This document shows positions 1 to 8,338 of a stretch of 22,974 nucleotides of DNA, in pieces (the stretch's first letter is position 1; each line of letters starts with the position of its first letter). A program made the position numbers and the translations under genes. Source of the DNA: JBKHHU01 sp046539045 (GTDB lineage Bacteria; Planctomycetota; Phycisphaerae; SM23-33); NCBI GenBank assembly GCA_046539045.1, contig JBKHHU010000036.1, forward strand, positions 1 through 22,974, in the 5' to 3' direction. The notes beneath the pieces are model-generated. The model worked only from the letters and a program-made list of their open reading frames with translations. It searched no databases and had not been told where the DNA came from.

Positions 1-190
1 ACACAACGCAATGACGGACGATTTCGTCCCGTTGGCGGGTCAGGAGACCCGCCAACCGTTACGGTGCTCCCTTTACGCGTGGTGGGTCTCTGACTCACCA
101 CGTCTCATACAACGCAATGACGGACGATTTTGTCCCGTTGGCTGGTCGGGCTTGCCTGCCGGAGGCAGGAGACCCGCCAACCGTTGCGAG
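1..190. repeat. Left hairpin-repeat cluster (imperfect tandem, about 106-bp offset)
   Basis: A 34-base segment at 3-36 recurs at 109-142 with one mismatch, and the GAGACCCGCCAACCGTT segment near 45-61 recurs near 170-186. Three hairpins can be drawn. At 31-41/46-56 there is a perfect 11-bp stem (GTTGGCGGGTC). At 79-88/92-101 there is a 10-bp stem (GTGGTGGGTC) with one G-T pair. At 137-147/171-181 the outer arms enclose an inner hairpin CCTGCC-GGA-GGCAGG (155-169). A further short palindrome, GGACGATTTCGTCC, lies at 16-29. The cluster begins just past the stop codon of the hybrid kinase. The same arms recur at the right edge of the window. No coding function is seen. Confidence 0.85.
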
Positions 191-213
191 GGAGCCCCCC
201 GCGATGAACCGCC

Positions 214-3200
214 CTACGCCTCCCTCTGCCGTTCCAGACTTTCGCGAATCTTGTGCAGCAGTTCGTCCGCCTCGTAGGGCTTCTGTATCAGGAGGACGCC
301 CTCTTCCAGAACGTGATCCGGGCTGATCACGTCCTCGCTGTATCCGCTGGCGAAGATGACCGGCAGCTGCGGCGCCTTCTCGCGGATCCGCTCGCACGCC
401 TGCTTCCCGCCGAGTTTGGGCATCACCACATCGAGCACCGCCAGGTCGATCTCCCGGTGGTTCCGGCTGAACTGCTCCACCGCCTCCAGTCCGTCCGCGG
501 CGGAGATCACGCTGTACCCGGCGCGCTGAAGGATGCTGGTGGTCAGTCGACGAACCATCTCATCGTCCTCGGCCAGAAGCACCGTTTCGCTGCCTTCCGG
601 TGCAGCCAGGCGTGATTCGGTTTCGCCGGCAGAGACAGCCTCGCCGCTTGCCGCAGGGAAGTAGATCCGAACGGTGGTGCCCTCGCCCACGCTGCTGTTG
701 ACGTCGATCATCCCGTTGTGCTGCTTGACCAGACCGTATACCGTCGACAGACCCAATCCGGTACCTTTTCCGGTCCGCTTCGTTGTAAAGAACGGCTCGA
801 ACGCCTTGCTGCGCACTTCCTCGCTCATGCCCGTACCGGTGTCAGTCACGCTCAGGCACACGTAGCGTCCGGCCGCTGCCCACGGGTGGGCCTCTACGTA
901 TTCCTGCCCGATCTCGACATTCTCCGTCCGGATGTCGATCGTCCCGCCCTCGGGCATCGCGTCGCGGGCGTTCAGGCACAGGTTCATCACGATCTGCGAG
1001 ATCTGCCCGCGGTCGGCCCGGATCGTGTGAAGATCCTCCCCCGGCCAGAAATGCAGTTCCACGTGCTCGCCGATCACGCGACGCACCATCTTCATCAGAT
1101 CGGCGACGACATCGTTCAGGTCCACGTACTTCATCTGCAGCATCTGACGGCGGCTGAATGCCAGCAACTGGCTGACCAGCGTACGGGCGCGGTGCCCTGC
1201 TTTGAGAATCTCGTCGATCGATTCGCGGAGTGTGCCGTCTTCCTGCACTTCGCGCATCGCCAGTTGGCCGTACCCGAGCACCGCCTGGAGGATGTTGTTG
1301 AAATCGTGCGCGACCCCACCGGCAAGCTGGCCGACTGCTTCCATCTTCTGGGCCTGCCGGAGGCGGCTCTCCAGTTTCTGGCGTTCCATCTCGTGCCGCT
1401 TGCGTTCGGTGATGTCCGCACAGACTCCGACCATCCGGACCGGCCGGCCGTCGGCATCGGTGAACAGCGTCCCGCGCACCTCCACCCATACCCTGCGCCC
1501 GTCCTCCCGAACCAGCCCGTGCTCGTACACCACAACGGACTGCGGCTCGGCCCGCTGGAGAAACTCGCGGACGATCCGATCGACCCCGTCCCGATCCTCC
1601 GGAGCCACCAGCCGCCGATAGCTTTCGTACGTCCCGCCGAATTCTTCGCTGCTTACCCCGACAATGCGGAGGGTCTCCGGCGACCAGGTCACCCGATCGG
1701 TTTCTACCTCCCATTCCCACGTGCCCATGCTCGCTGCCTGCAACGCCAAGCGCAAACGTTCGTCGTTCTCGCGAAGCAGTTGCTCGGCCCGTTTGCGATC
1801 GGAAATGTCCAAATGCGTCCCGCAGGCACGAATCGGTGCGCCCTGCTCGTCCTTTTCGATCACCTTTCCCTTGGTAAGAATCCAGACCCACCGGCCGTCC
1901 TTGTGTCGAAGGCGGTGCTCGGCTTCGAAATGCGTCGTATTGCCCTCGACGTGCTCTGCCAGGGCTCTCAGCACCGGCTCCCTGTCTTCCGGATGCACCA
2001 GCCGCTCCCACGTCTCAAGTCGCGGCTCCAGTTCGTCCAATTCATATCCGAGCATTTCCGCCCATCGCTGATCAAAAACGACCGTCCCGCTGGGAAGATG
2101 CCAGTCCCAGGCACCCAGCGAAGCGCCTTTGAGGACCAATTCAAGCCGCTGCTCGCTCTCCCGGACTTCGCGGATCCCCTCGCGGGTGGCCTGCTGCATC
2201 TCGACAAAGCTGCGAGCGAGGATTCCCAACTCATCGCGGCGTTGATATACCGGGCTGTGGTCCAGGGGCTCGGACTCATCTCCCGGATTTTCGCCCGTCT
2301 GGGCCAGAAGCCAGCGGGTAATGTGCTTCAACGCCCGCGTTGCCGACGTCAGCGACGCCAGCAATGCGAGAAAACCGACCGCCAGAACCGCCGCGCCGAG
2401 CAGGTACGTCGTCCACCGGATCGTCAGGATGTTTCCCAGCACCTGGCTCTCATCCCGCACGACCGCCACAGTCCAACCGGTGCGATCCATCCGCCGCACG
2501 GCCACCAGTTGCCACTTCCCGTCCACCTTCACGCGGTTGACGCCCGTGTCGGGGGCCTGCTGCACGACATGGTCCGCAGGAAGCGGCCGGACCAGCATGG
2601 ACGCATCCGGCGCTTCCATGACCTTGCCGGTTTCGTCAAGCACCAGCAGCTCCGCCCCTTCCCCGCCGGTGAGAGTACGGACCTGCCCTACAAACTCCGA
2701 CCAGTCGACGGCGATGACCACCGCTCCGAGAAACCTCCCATCGGCAGAGACGGCCCGGGCGGCGACGGGAAATTCGATATGGTCGCTCCCGGCAGCGGTG
2801 GCCACCCCGCCGACCACCACCGGCTTGTCCGACTTTCGGACCCTCTGCCACAGATCCGTACCACTCAGATCGAAGCGGGCAAAGCGTCCCTCGGCCCCGT
2901 CGGCGATCACCACGCCCGATTGATCGATCAGCAGCACATTGCCGACCTCCTGGAAAATGCCCACGTAATTGGCCAAAACTTCCCGGACGGGGGCTTCCGG
3001 CTGGTAGGGACGCTGAGGCGAGGCATTGGCTTCTTTCAGGGCGGCCTGCACGCTCGGCGCATCGGTCAGGGCCCGGGCCGAGCGGGATTGGGTCTCCAGC
3101 CATTCATCGATGACCAGCGTGCCGCTGTTGAGGCTGGCCGCCAGGTGCTGCCGCAGACGCCTGCGGGCGGCGATGATCCCCAATTCCACCGACAGCACCA

Positions 3201-3294
3201 CCGCCACCGAAACCATGGCCACGGCACATACGGTGAAGATCGCCAGAACCCGCCAACGCAGGCTGCGATAGAATGGAACGTGTTGCTTATTCAT
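214..3294 (-). CDS. Membrane-bound hybrid sensor histidine kinase (sensor-HAMP-PAS-PAS-HisKA-HATPase-REC)
   Basis: A 1026-residue sensor kinase anchored in the inner membrane, expected to sense a periplasmic signal and autophosphorylate. TM helices lie near residues 18-40 and 292-316. They flank a roughly 250-residue periplasmic region resembling a double-Cache fold. After that come a HAMP segment (to about 375, with DELGILARSF), two PAS domains (about 385-500 and 515-632), HisKA with AHDFNN (H663), a HATPase with N-box N771/N775, DTGTGM (D818) and GTGLGLS, and a C-terminal receiver (acidic D910/D911, phosphoacceptor D955, K1005). The ATG at 3294 gives an 8-base overlap (ATGAATAA) with the upstream binding-protein gene. 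An in-frame ATG at 3324 would add 10 residues but has no ribosome site. No separate response regulator or Hpt domain is present here, so the output partner is unknown. Confidence 0.93.
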   Translation of the reverse strand: MNKQHVPFYRSLRWRVLAIFTVCAVAMVSVAVVLSVELGIIAARRRLRQHLAASLNSGTLVIDEWLETQSRSARALTDAPSVQAALKEANASPQRPYQPEAPVREVLANYVGIFQEVGNVLLIDQSGVVIADGAEGRFARFDLSGTDLWQRVRKSDKPVVVGGVATAAGSDHIEFPVAARAVSADGRFLGAVVIAVDWSEFVGQVRTLTGGEGAELLVLDETGKVMEAPDASMLVRPLPADHVVQQAPDTGVNRVKVDGKWQLVAVRRMDRTGWTVAVVRDESQVLGNILTIRWTTYLLGAAVLAVGFLALLASLTSATRALKHITRWLLAQTGENPGDESEPLDHSPVYQRRDELGILARSFVEMQQATREGIREVRESEQRLELVLKGASLGAWDWHLPSGTVVFDQRWAEMLGYELDELEPRLETWERLVHPEDREPVLRALAEHVEGNTTHFEAEHRLRHKDGRWVWILTKGKVIEKDEQGAPIRACGTHLDISDRKRAEQLLRENDERLRLALQAASMGTWEWEVETDRVTWSPETLRIVGVSSEEFGGTYESYRRLVAPEDRDGVDRIVREFLQRAEPQSVVVYEHGLVREDGRRVWVEVRGTLFTDADGRPVRMVGVCADITERKRHEMERQKLESRLRQAQKMEAVGQLAGGVAHDFNNILQAVLGYGQLAMREVQEDGTLRESIDEILKAGHRARTLVSQLLAFSRRQMLQMKYVDLNDVVADLMKMVRRVIGEHVELHFWPGEDLHTIRADRGQISQIVMNLCLNARDAMPEGGTIDIRTENVEIGQEYVEAHPWAAAGRYVCLSVTDTGTGMSEEVRSKAFEPFFTTKRTGKGTGLGLSTVYGLVKQHNGMIDVNSSVGEGTTVRIYFPAASGEAVSAGETESRLAAPEGSETVLLAEDDEMVRRLTTSILQRAGYSVISAADGLEAVEQFSRNHREIDLAVLDVVMPKLGGKQACERIREKAPQLPVIFASGYSEDVISPDHVLEEGVLLIQKPYEADELLHKIRESLERQREA

Positions 3295-4288
3295 GGGATA
3301 GGCCGATGATAACCTCTTTCTCATCAGTCAGATACGTCAAAGGACCGACACCCGCCGCGACCATCCCCTCGACGATCGGTTCTCCCGAGAGTTCCATGTG
3401 GACGCACTGCATCGCCAGCTTCCCGAGATCGCGCACGTTCCACGGCTGCTCATCCACCGCCCGCCGGGAACGGATGTATTCCCGCAGTTGATCCGGATAG
3501 GGCAACCCGGCCAGCTTATGGTCATGCAGCAGTTCGTTTTCCCTCATATACTCAACCACCGCGTCCAGAGCGACCGAGGTAATGGGCACGACGGCATCGA
3601 CCTTCGGGTGTCGCTTGAGCAGCTTCCGGACTTCCCTTCGGGCTCGCTGTTTGTCCTCGCCTGCCGGGCTGATGGTCACCAGCTCCAGTTCGGGGTATTT
3701 CTGACGGATCCGGATCTTCATCCAGCGGAGCCATTCATTCTGATTGGGGGCGGTCAGTACGCTCGTCAGCACCGCGAAACTGCCCTTGCGGTCGAGCGTT
3801 TCGGCGATGTTGTCCGCCAGTTGCCTGCCGATCTGCTCTCCGGTTGCCTGATTGATGAAGAGGTCGCGGGCGGCGTGTGCGGAATCGGCGTCGAACGTCG
3901 CCACCAGAACGCCCTGCTTGCGTGCCCGCAGCAGTGCCGGGGCGATCAGGGCAGGGTCGTTGCACGAGATGAGAATGGCCTGGAGGTTCGGCTCGGTGAG
4001 AAGCCGGTCGACGATCGCAACCTGCTCCCGGTTGTCGGTTGATTCCGGGGCCAGGTACATCAGGCGGTACTGCTCCGCGGCGGGGGCCGATTTCATGCCC
4101 TCGAAGCAGAGCTGGAAATAGCGGGAGTCTGCAACTTTGGGAATGACGGCAATGACCGGTCTGGTGTCTGCCTCCCGCCCGGCCGGCTGCTCGTCGGCGT
4201 TCCGACAGGAGACCCCGGCTAGCGACAGACAAATCACCGTCATCCCGATCCACCACAGAAGCTTCCGGAATCTGTGCGCGGTTGGCAT
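3287..4288 (-). CDS. Periplasmic sugar/autoinducer-type substrate-binding protein (LsrB/RhaS/RbsB-like)
   Basis: A 333-residue exported type I periplasmic binding protein. It has an N-terminal hydrophobic segment (11-27) followed by C28. The sequence before that Cys (AGVSC) is a non-ideal lipobox, so a lipoprotein is possible but not certain. The mature part starts with VIAVIPK (K51), then has a TFDADS hinge/pocket motif (D133, D135), FINQ (145-147) and PNQNEWLRWMK (181-191). These match the LsrB/rhamnose-binding branch, where a DQNQW-like motif contacts ligand; here Asn replaces that Asp. No ABC permease or ATPase for uptake lies nearby. Instead the gene overlaps a sensor kinase, so the protein more likely presents its ligand to the kinase, as LuxP does to LuxQ. 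The ligand is not predictable. A weak site (AGAGAG) precedes the ATG. Confidence 0.85.
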   Translation of the reverse strand: MPTAHRFRKLLWWIGMTVICLSLAGVSCRNADEQPAGREADTRPVIAVIPKVADSRYFQLCFEGMKSAPAAEQYRLMYLAPESTDNREQVAIVDRLLTEPNLQAILISCNDPALIAPALLRARKQGVLVATFDADSAHAARDLFINQATGEQIGRQLADNIAETLDRKGSFAVLTSVLTAPNQNEWLRWMKIRIRQKYPELELVTISPAGEDKQRARREVRKLLKRHPKVDAVVPITSVALDAVVEYMRENELLHDHKLAGLPYPDQLREYIRSRRAVDEQPWNVRDLGKLAMQCVHMELSGEPIVEGMVAAGVGPLTYLTDEKEVIIGLSHE

Positions 4289-4329
4289 AGAATACTCTCT
4301 AACGGAAGACGCACGTACTACATGGCGCT

Positions 4330-4335
4330 ATTATA
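4330..4335 (-). promoter_or_regulatory. Candidate -10 box for the binding-protein/kinase operon
   Basis: The minus strand reads TATAAT, a perfect consensus -10, about 42 bases before the ATG at 4288. No good -35 sits 16-18 bases upstream (the best is CTGTAA), so the promoter would depend on an activator or is only a chance match. Confidence 0.4.
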
Positions 4336-4402
4336 GATGCTGCCGGTTGCAATTACAGACTCTTTTAGTCGGGTAAACAGCGGCATGCGTTGTCCGAATG
4401 GC

Positions 4403-4440
4403 AAAACGGGCCGACATGCTGCCATCGGCATGTCGGCCCG
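4403..4440 (-). terminator. Intrinsic terminator for the isocitrate dehydrogenase gene
   Basis: A perfect 13-bp stem (CGGGCCGACATGC at 4407-4419 with its complement at 4428-4440) encloses an 8-base loop. On the minus strand it is followed by TTTTGCC. It lies 65 bases after the stop codon at 4505. The U-tract is short but the stem is very stable. Confidence 0.8.
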
Positions 4441-4504
4441 CTCTGTGTGTTTCGCACGTCTTCCGGATCCGTATCAACTCGGCCGGTGGGTAGACGCGAG
4501 GAGA

Positions 4505-5617
4505 TTACATCATCGCATCGATGATCGCGTCGGCCATTTCCTGGGTGCCGACGGCAGTGGGATCGTCGCGATCCGGCTTCATGTCGTAGGTTACCTTCTC
4601 ACCGGACTCGATGACGCCGGCGATTGCCTGGTCGAGGTTCCTGGCGGCCTTGGTCTCGCCGAGATAGTCCAGCATCATCATCCCGGAGAGGATCAGCGCC
4701 GTCGGGTTGACCTTGTTCATGCCCTTGTACTTGGGAGCGGACCCGTGGGTCGCTTCGAACACGGCCCCGTTCTCGCCGATGTTGGCACCGGGGGCCACAC
4801 CCAGCCCGCCGACCAGCCCCGCGCAGAGGTCGCTGAGGATGTCACCGTAGAGGTTCTGCGTGACGATCACGTCGTACAGCTCGGGCTTCTGGACCAGCTG
4901 CATGCACATGTTGTCGATGAGGCGCTCTTCGGCTTCGATGTCCGGGTAGTCCTTGGCCACTTCCTCGGCGACGGCTTTGAACAGCCCGTCGGAGTGCTTC
5001 ATGATGTTGGCCTTCTCGACGTAGGTGACCTTCTTGCGGTTGTGCTTGCGGGCGTACTCGAAGGCGAAGCGGACGATCCGCTCGGTGTTCTGCACGCTGA
5101 TGGGCTTGATCGAGACGCCGGTGCTCTCTGCCGGGGTGCCGATCTTCTTGTCGGTGCTGAGGCGGTTGACGGTCTGGATCAGCTCGCCGACCTCGGCAGA
5201 GCCCTTCTCGAACTCCACACCGGCATAGAGGTCTTCGCAGTTTTCGCGGACGAGGACCAGGTCGATGTCTTCGTAGCGGCTTCGCACGCCCTTGTAGCTC
5301 TTGCACGGGCGGAGGCAGCAGTACAGGTCGAGCGTCTGGCGCAGCATGACGTTGACACTGCGAAAGCCGGTGCCGATGGGGGTGGTGATGGGAGCTTTGA
5401 GGGTGGCATCGGAGGCGCGGACGGCTTCGAGGGTCTCCTCGGGCATCGGCGTGCCTGCCGATTCCATGATGTCCACACCGGCTTCGGCGATGGTCCAGTT
5501 GAACGAGCCGGCCCCGTCGGTCTTCTCTACCGCAGCGTCCATGACGCGCCGGGCGGCTTCTGCCAGTTCCGGGCCCACGCCGTCACCACGAATCAACGTT
5601 ACATTATGTGTCGCCAT
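4505..5617 (-). CDS. icd: Isocitrate dehydrogenase, short (370-residue) form, probably NADP-dependent
   Basis: Catalyses oxidative decarboxylation of isocitrate to 2-oxoglutarate in the TCA cycle (cytosol). The N-terminus VTLIRGDGVGPE is typical of the isocitrate/isopropylmalate dehydrogenase superfamily. The SVNVMLR motif supplies S87, N89 and R93, matching the isocitrate-binding S113/N115/R119 of the E. coli enzyme; R103 and R124, Y131, K202 and metal ligands D259/D263 are also present. Isopropylmalate dehydrogenases lack the Ser-x-Asn pair, so isocitrate is favoured. In HGSAPKYKGMNKV (291-303), K296, Y297 and V303, plus Y344, match the NADP-contacting residues K344/Y345/V351/Y391 of E. coli Icd; P348 replaces R395. 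The length resembles NAD-linked enzymes. The start is the ATG at 5617, with AGGAG nine bases upstream; a TTG at 5623 is too close to that site. Confidence 0.92.
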   Translation of the reverse strand: MATHNVTLIRGDGVGPELAEAARRVMDAAVEKTDGAGSFNWTIAEAGVDIMESAGTPMPEETLEAVRASDATLKAPITTPIGTGFRSVNVMLRQTLDLYCCLRPCKSYKGVRSRYEDIDLVLVRENCEDLYAGVEFEKGSAEVGELIQTVNRLSTDKKIGTPAESTGVSIKPISVQNTERIVRFAFEYARKHNRKKVTYVEKANIMKHSDGLFKAVAEEVAKDYPDIEAEERLIDNMCMQLVQKPELYDVIVTQNLYGDILSDLCAGLVGGLGVAPGANIGENGAVFEATHGSAPKYKGMNKVNPTALILSGMMMLDYLGETKAARNLDQAIAGVIESGEKVTYDMKPDRDDPTAVGTQEMADAIIDAMM

Positions 5618-5688
5618 TCTCAACGTCTCCTGAATATCTTGCGGTTTCCTGAACGGAATTCGTTACTTCGGTTCACAATGAGCCGCAA

Positions 5689-5717
5689 AGCGTACCACAG
5701 AAGCGTGAAAAAGGCAA
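5689..5717 (-). promoter_or_regulatory. Candidate promoter for icd
   Basis: The minus strand reads TTGCCT, a 17-base spacer, then TACGCT preceded by TGG (an extended -10). The ATG is about 72 bases downstream of the -10. Matches are partial (4/6 and 3/6), so this is a candidate chosen on spacing and context. Confidence 0.35.
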
Positions 5718-5763
5718 CGGGACGATTCGCCCGGCCGGGGCTGGGGACACCGTGACGGGGAGC

Positions 5764-6039
5764 TTACTGTCGGCGGGTCAGCCTTCCGGTGAACCAGGCG
5801 ATGATCGCCAGGCACAGGCATGTGATTCCGATGACAAACGTCCGGCTCTCGGCCCCCGCAGGCAACCACATCAGCGCCCGCTGCATGGCAAGCGATGCGC
5901 CGGGCTCCTCGGCCCACAGAAACGACCCGGCGTAGTAGGCATAGGGGAACGCCGCGATAGCGAGATTCAGCCCCGCCACCAGCGCAAAGCCTCTGTAGAG
6001 ATACCCGGCCCAGTTTTCCCTCGGTTTTGCTCCGCCCAT
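5764..6039 (-). CDS. Small two-helix membrane protein, unknown function
   Basis: A 91-residue protein with two hydrophobic stretches, near residues 15-39 (ALVAGLNLAIAAFPYAYYAG) and 65-84 (FVIGITCLCLAIIAWF). About 25 polar residues separate them, and the short C-terminal tail is basic (GRLTRRQ). The positive tail suggests both ends face the cytoplasm. I do not recognise a family. The start is the ATG at 6039 with GGGG about seven bases upstream. It lies upstream of icd on the same strand but about 150 bases away, so co-transcription is possible but unproven. A longer overlapping frame (5663-6151) has no membrane or domain character and was judged a shadow. Coding status rests mainly on the clean hydrophobic pattern. 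Confidence 0.6.
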   Translation of the reverse strand: MGGAKPRENWAGYLYRGFALVAGLNLAIAAFPYAYYAGSFLWAEEPGASLAMQRALMWLPAGAESRTFVIGITCLCLAIIAWFTGRLTRRQ

Positions 6040-6300
6040 CGTCTGCCCCGGCTTGTAGCCCCGCGAGATCCGCCGCTATAGTCACCGACATCTTTACATC
6101 TTGATCTGCCACTGTAACACCGCCGCCACCATTCCGCAACCTCCTTGGCAACTTGAACCGGACACCGGGGTACCCGGTTTGTCCGGTTGCCTCGCCCGAC
6201 GGAACACGGATTTCCCTGGTCCGAAAGGGAAACCGATTGCAGATTGCTTCCCGATTGCTACCATCAGGGAGACAGCAGAATCATTCGGGGAGAGTCAACC

Positions 6301-7956
6301 ATGCGAAACTGCCGATTCGTCGTCGCCGGGATTTGCCTGGCCGCCTTTTCCGCCCTGGCTGCAGGGCAGTCCACCGGTCCCGCCTCCCAGCCCGACGACC
6401 CGTGGGCATCGTTCGGCCTCAAGGACGTGACTATCGGCGGTGTCATGCTGCGGTACTCGCCGGAGGTAAAGGATTCCCTTCCCGGGCTGCGTAAGATCAT
6501 CCGCGACGCACTCAAGAAGGAACGCAGGAATTACCAACGCAACCGCGAAAGCATCGAGAATGTCGATAAGTACATCGACGAGCTCCATAGGCTCATCGGC
6601 GGGGAGTTCAAGAAGGCCGACCGCCGGAAAATCAGTAACATGACGCGATGGTTCCTCTCGAATGCGAATGTGCATCTTCGAGCAGGAGGCGCCGAGACCA
6701 CCATCGTCTATATCCCCTGGCCGCTACTGATCCGGCACTTCAGAAACGGCGGCAACTCTTTGCCCGGGCTGGAGTATGACCCGCAGAACGACACGCTCCA
6801 AGCCACCATCGTCCGTGAAATCAAGCAGAAGGGCCACAACGGGACGTCCTCTACCCGACGGATCCCGGAAAAACAGACGCTGGCAATCGGTCCGAAATCG
6901 GTAGACGATCCTGAATCCGGCCTGAAGCTTCTCAGAGAAACTGTCGACAATTGTTTCCTCGCCTCGCAGCAGGGGACTTTCGGAGGCGCGTTCCACGAGG
7001 CGGCAGAGTTGATGATCATGGAGCGCCTGGACTGGCAGGATCCGGACTTCTACCGTCACCGCATCCGCTGGTTCACCGATGGGATGGCCAATGCGCTGAC
7101 GGTGGAGTTGCTTGAGCGTCACTGGGGCAAAGCAGCCGGCGAAGCATTTCTTGACTCATTCGACCCGGCAGACATCAAGGAACTCCGGAAAGAGGCAAAC
7201 CTCCTGCATTGGCCTCGCATGGAACTGGCCTGCAAGATCAGGCTACCGGCAACGGCAAAGCTGTTCAAGGCGCGCTACACCTACGCGACCGTCGAAGCCC
7301 GGCGGCTTATTGAACGCCATGGGCTCGGATGCGTAAAGAAGATCCTGGACGCCGATACCGAAATCCGCAGCAAAGGCAAGCCCGACCTGCTGCAGGCCAT
7401 AAAGCAGGCGACCGACGAGGACATGCTCCCGCGACTCAAAGCCTATCAGACGTTCAATACGATCGCCGAGGGAAAGGCAAAATACCTCAAGCTGTACAAG
7501 CAGGCGGAACAGAAGGCCAACGCCCCTGCCGCAACGATGGCCCTCCTGCGGCTCGTCGAACTCCGACCTGTCGCCCCGGAAGAAATGGCCCTGGCGATGT
7601 TCTACGCCGCAAAAGTCGGCGACAGGAAATCCGCCGTCAAAACCATGATCAATCATGCAAAACACAGCAGGCAATACGGCTCGCGGGAAGAGTTCCTCAA
7701 CATGTGCAGTGCGGGCTGCCGTTTCTTCATCGGCATCAATGAAGCACTCTCAGCCAAACCTCTTTCGGACACCGTGCTGGAAACCCGGCCGAAGGATCCC
7801 GACGCCTTGGCTGTCAGAATGTGCGTAATGTTCAAACAGCAGAAGCGTTCCGAAGCCCGACGTTTGGCAAAGGACATTATGGGCATCGCCGACCAAGGCA
7901 GCGTAGCCGCAGAACTGGCCCGGCAACTGCTCAAGGCGTACCCCGCCGAAAATTGA
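6301..7956 (+). CDS. Exported protein with a degenerate gluzincin peptidase-like domain
   Basis: A 551-residue protein with a signal peptide (1-22, ALAAG) followed by a short linker (QSTGPASQPDD). Residues 75-110 are highly charged and helical. The centre resembles the peptidase_MA/gluzincin arrangement: FHEAAE (231-236) sits where HExxH is expected, WFTDGMANAL (257-266) where WFxEGxA is expected, and LIERHGLGCVKKIL (336-349) where the usual 'ERYG..KL' helix follows. The second His ligand is replaced by Glu and the third by Asp, so zinc binding and catalysis are doubtful. Residues 385-551 look like helical repeats of TPR type. The ATG at 6301 has GGGGAGAG just upstream; a TTG at 6187 would give no signal peptide. 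The role is unknown; an envelope scaffold or inactive protease is the best guess. Confidence 0.8.
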   Translation: MRNCRFVVAGICLAAFSALAAGQSTGPASQPDDPWASFGLKDVTIGGVMLRYSPEVKDSLPGLRKIIRDALKKERRNYQRNRESIENVDKYIDELHRLIGGEFKKADRRKISNMTRWFLSNANVHLRAGGAETTIVYIPWPLLIRHFRNGGNSLPGLEYDPQNDTLQATIVREIKQKGHNGTSSTRRIPEKQTLAIGPKSVDDPESGLKLLRETVDNCFLASQQGTFGGAFHEAAELMIMERLDWQDPDFYRHRIRWFTDGMANALTVELLERHWGKAAGEAFLDSFDPADIKELRKEANLLHWPRMELACKIRLPATAKLFKARYTYATVEARRLIERHGLGCVKKILDADTEIRSKGKPDLLQAIKQATDEDMLPRLKAYQTFNTIAEGKAKYLKLYKQAEQKANAPAATMALLRLVELRPVAPEEMALAMFYAAKVGDRKSAVKTMINHAKHSRQYGSREEFLNMCSAGCRFFIGINEALSAKPLSDTVLETRPKDPDALAVRMCVMFKQQKRSEARRLAKDIMGIADQGSVAAELARQLLKAYPAEN

Positions 7957-8110
7957 CGGCACGAGAAGCAACCTGTACCGGACAATGGCCGGAGGGCGCT
8001 AATCCCTTTGTGCACACCGCCGGCGGTGGACATCCGTTCGGGAGATGATCATGTCTCCCAGAAGCACCCATCGCGGAAGACAAGTTGCGTCCGTGGTCAG
8101 CAGATAGGGT

Positions 8111-8130
8111 TGCTGTGCTGTGCTGTGCTG
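8111..8130. repeat. Pentamer tandem repeat (TGCTG)x4
   Basis: Four exact head-to-tail copies of TGCTG, followed by a T that starts a fifth copy. It sits in non-coding sequence, so copy number could vary by slippage without harming a protein. Confidence 0.9.
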
Positions 8131-8338
8131 TACAGGCCAACGGCCTGAGACGGTAAAGCGAAGGGCAGAGCGGAGTCGCCGCAGGCGCCTCCGCGCCGCC
8201 CTGGTGTGAGGACGGCATTTCTCCTGTTGCTGTTCTGTCTTTTCGCAGCCTTCAGCCTGCAAGCAACAACACCAGCCCGGCAACTGCGCCCCGTGGTTTA
8301 CGCCAATCGGCGGAACACGCCAGTCCAATCCTATCAAA

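Noticed and set aside
718..3309. Long plus-strand open frame (863 codons) opposite the hybrid kinase
   Set aside because: The opposite strand encodes a complete kinase with every catalytic motif. This frame is rich in His, Arg, Pro and Gln, has no domain, and is a typical GC-rich antisense shadow.
3295..3324. Upstream ATG adding 10 residues to the hybrid kinase
   Set aside because: No ribosome site precedes it and it would overlap the binding-protein gene by 38 bases. The ATG at 3294 gives the usual short overlap.
4337..5755. Plus-strand open frame opposite icd
   Set aside because: It crosses the terminator and lies antisense to a clear isocitrate dehydrogenase; its composition is that of a reverse-frame artefact.
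5663..6151. Minus-strand 162-codon frame overlapping the small membrane protein
   Set aside because: No hydrophobic pattern, domain or good start; the 91-residue frame has coherent membrane helices instead.
6187..6300. TTG start extending the exported gluzincin-like protein
   Set aside because: It would bury the signal peptide behind 38 residues. The ATG at 6301 has a strong ribosome site.
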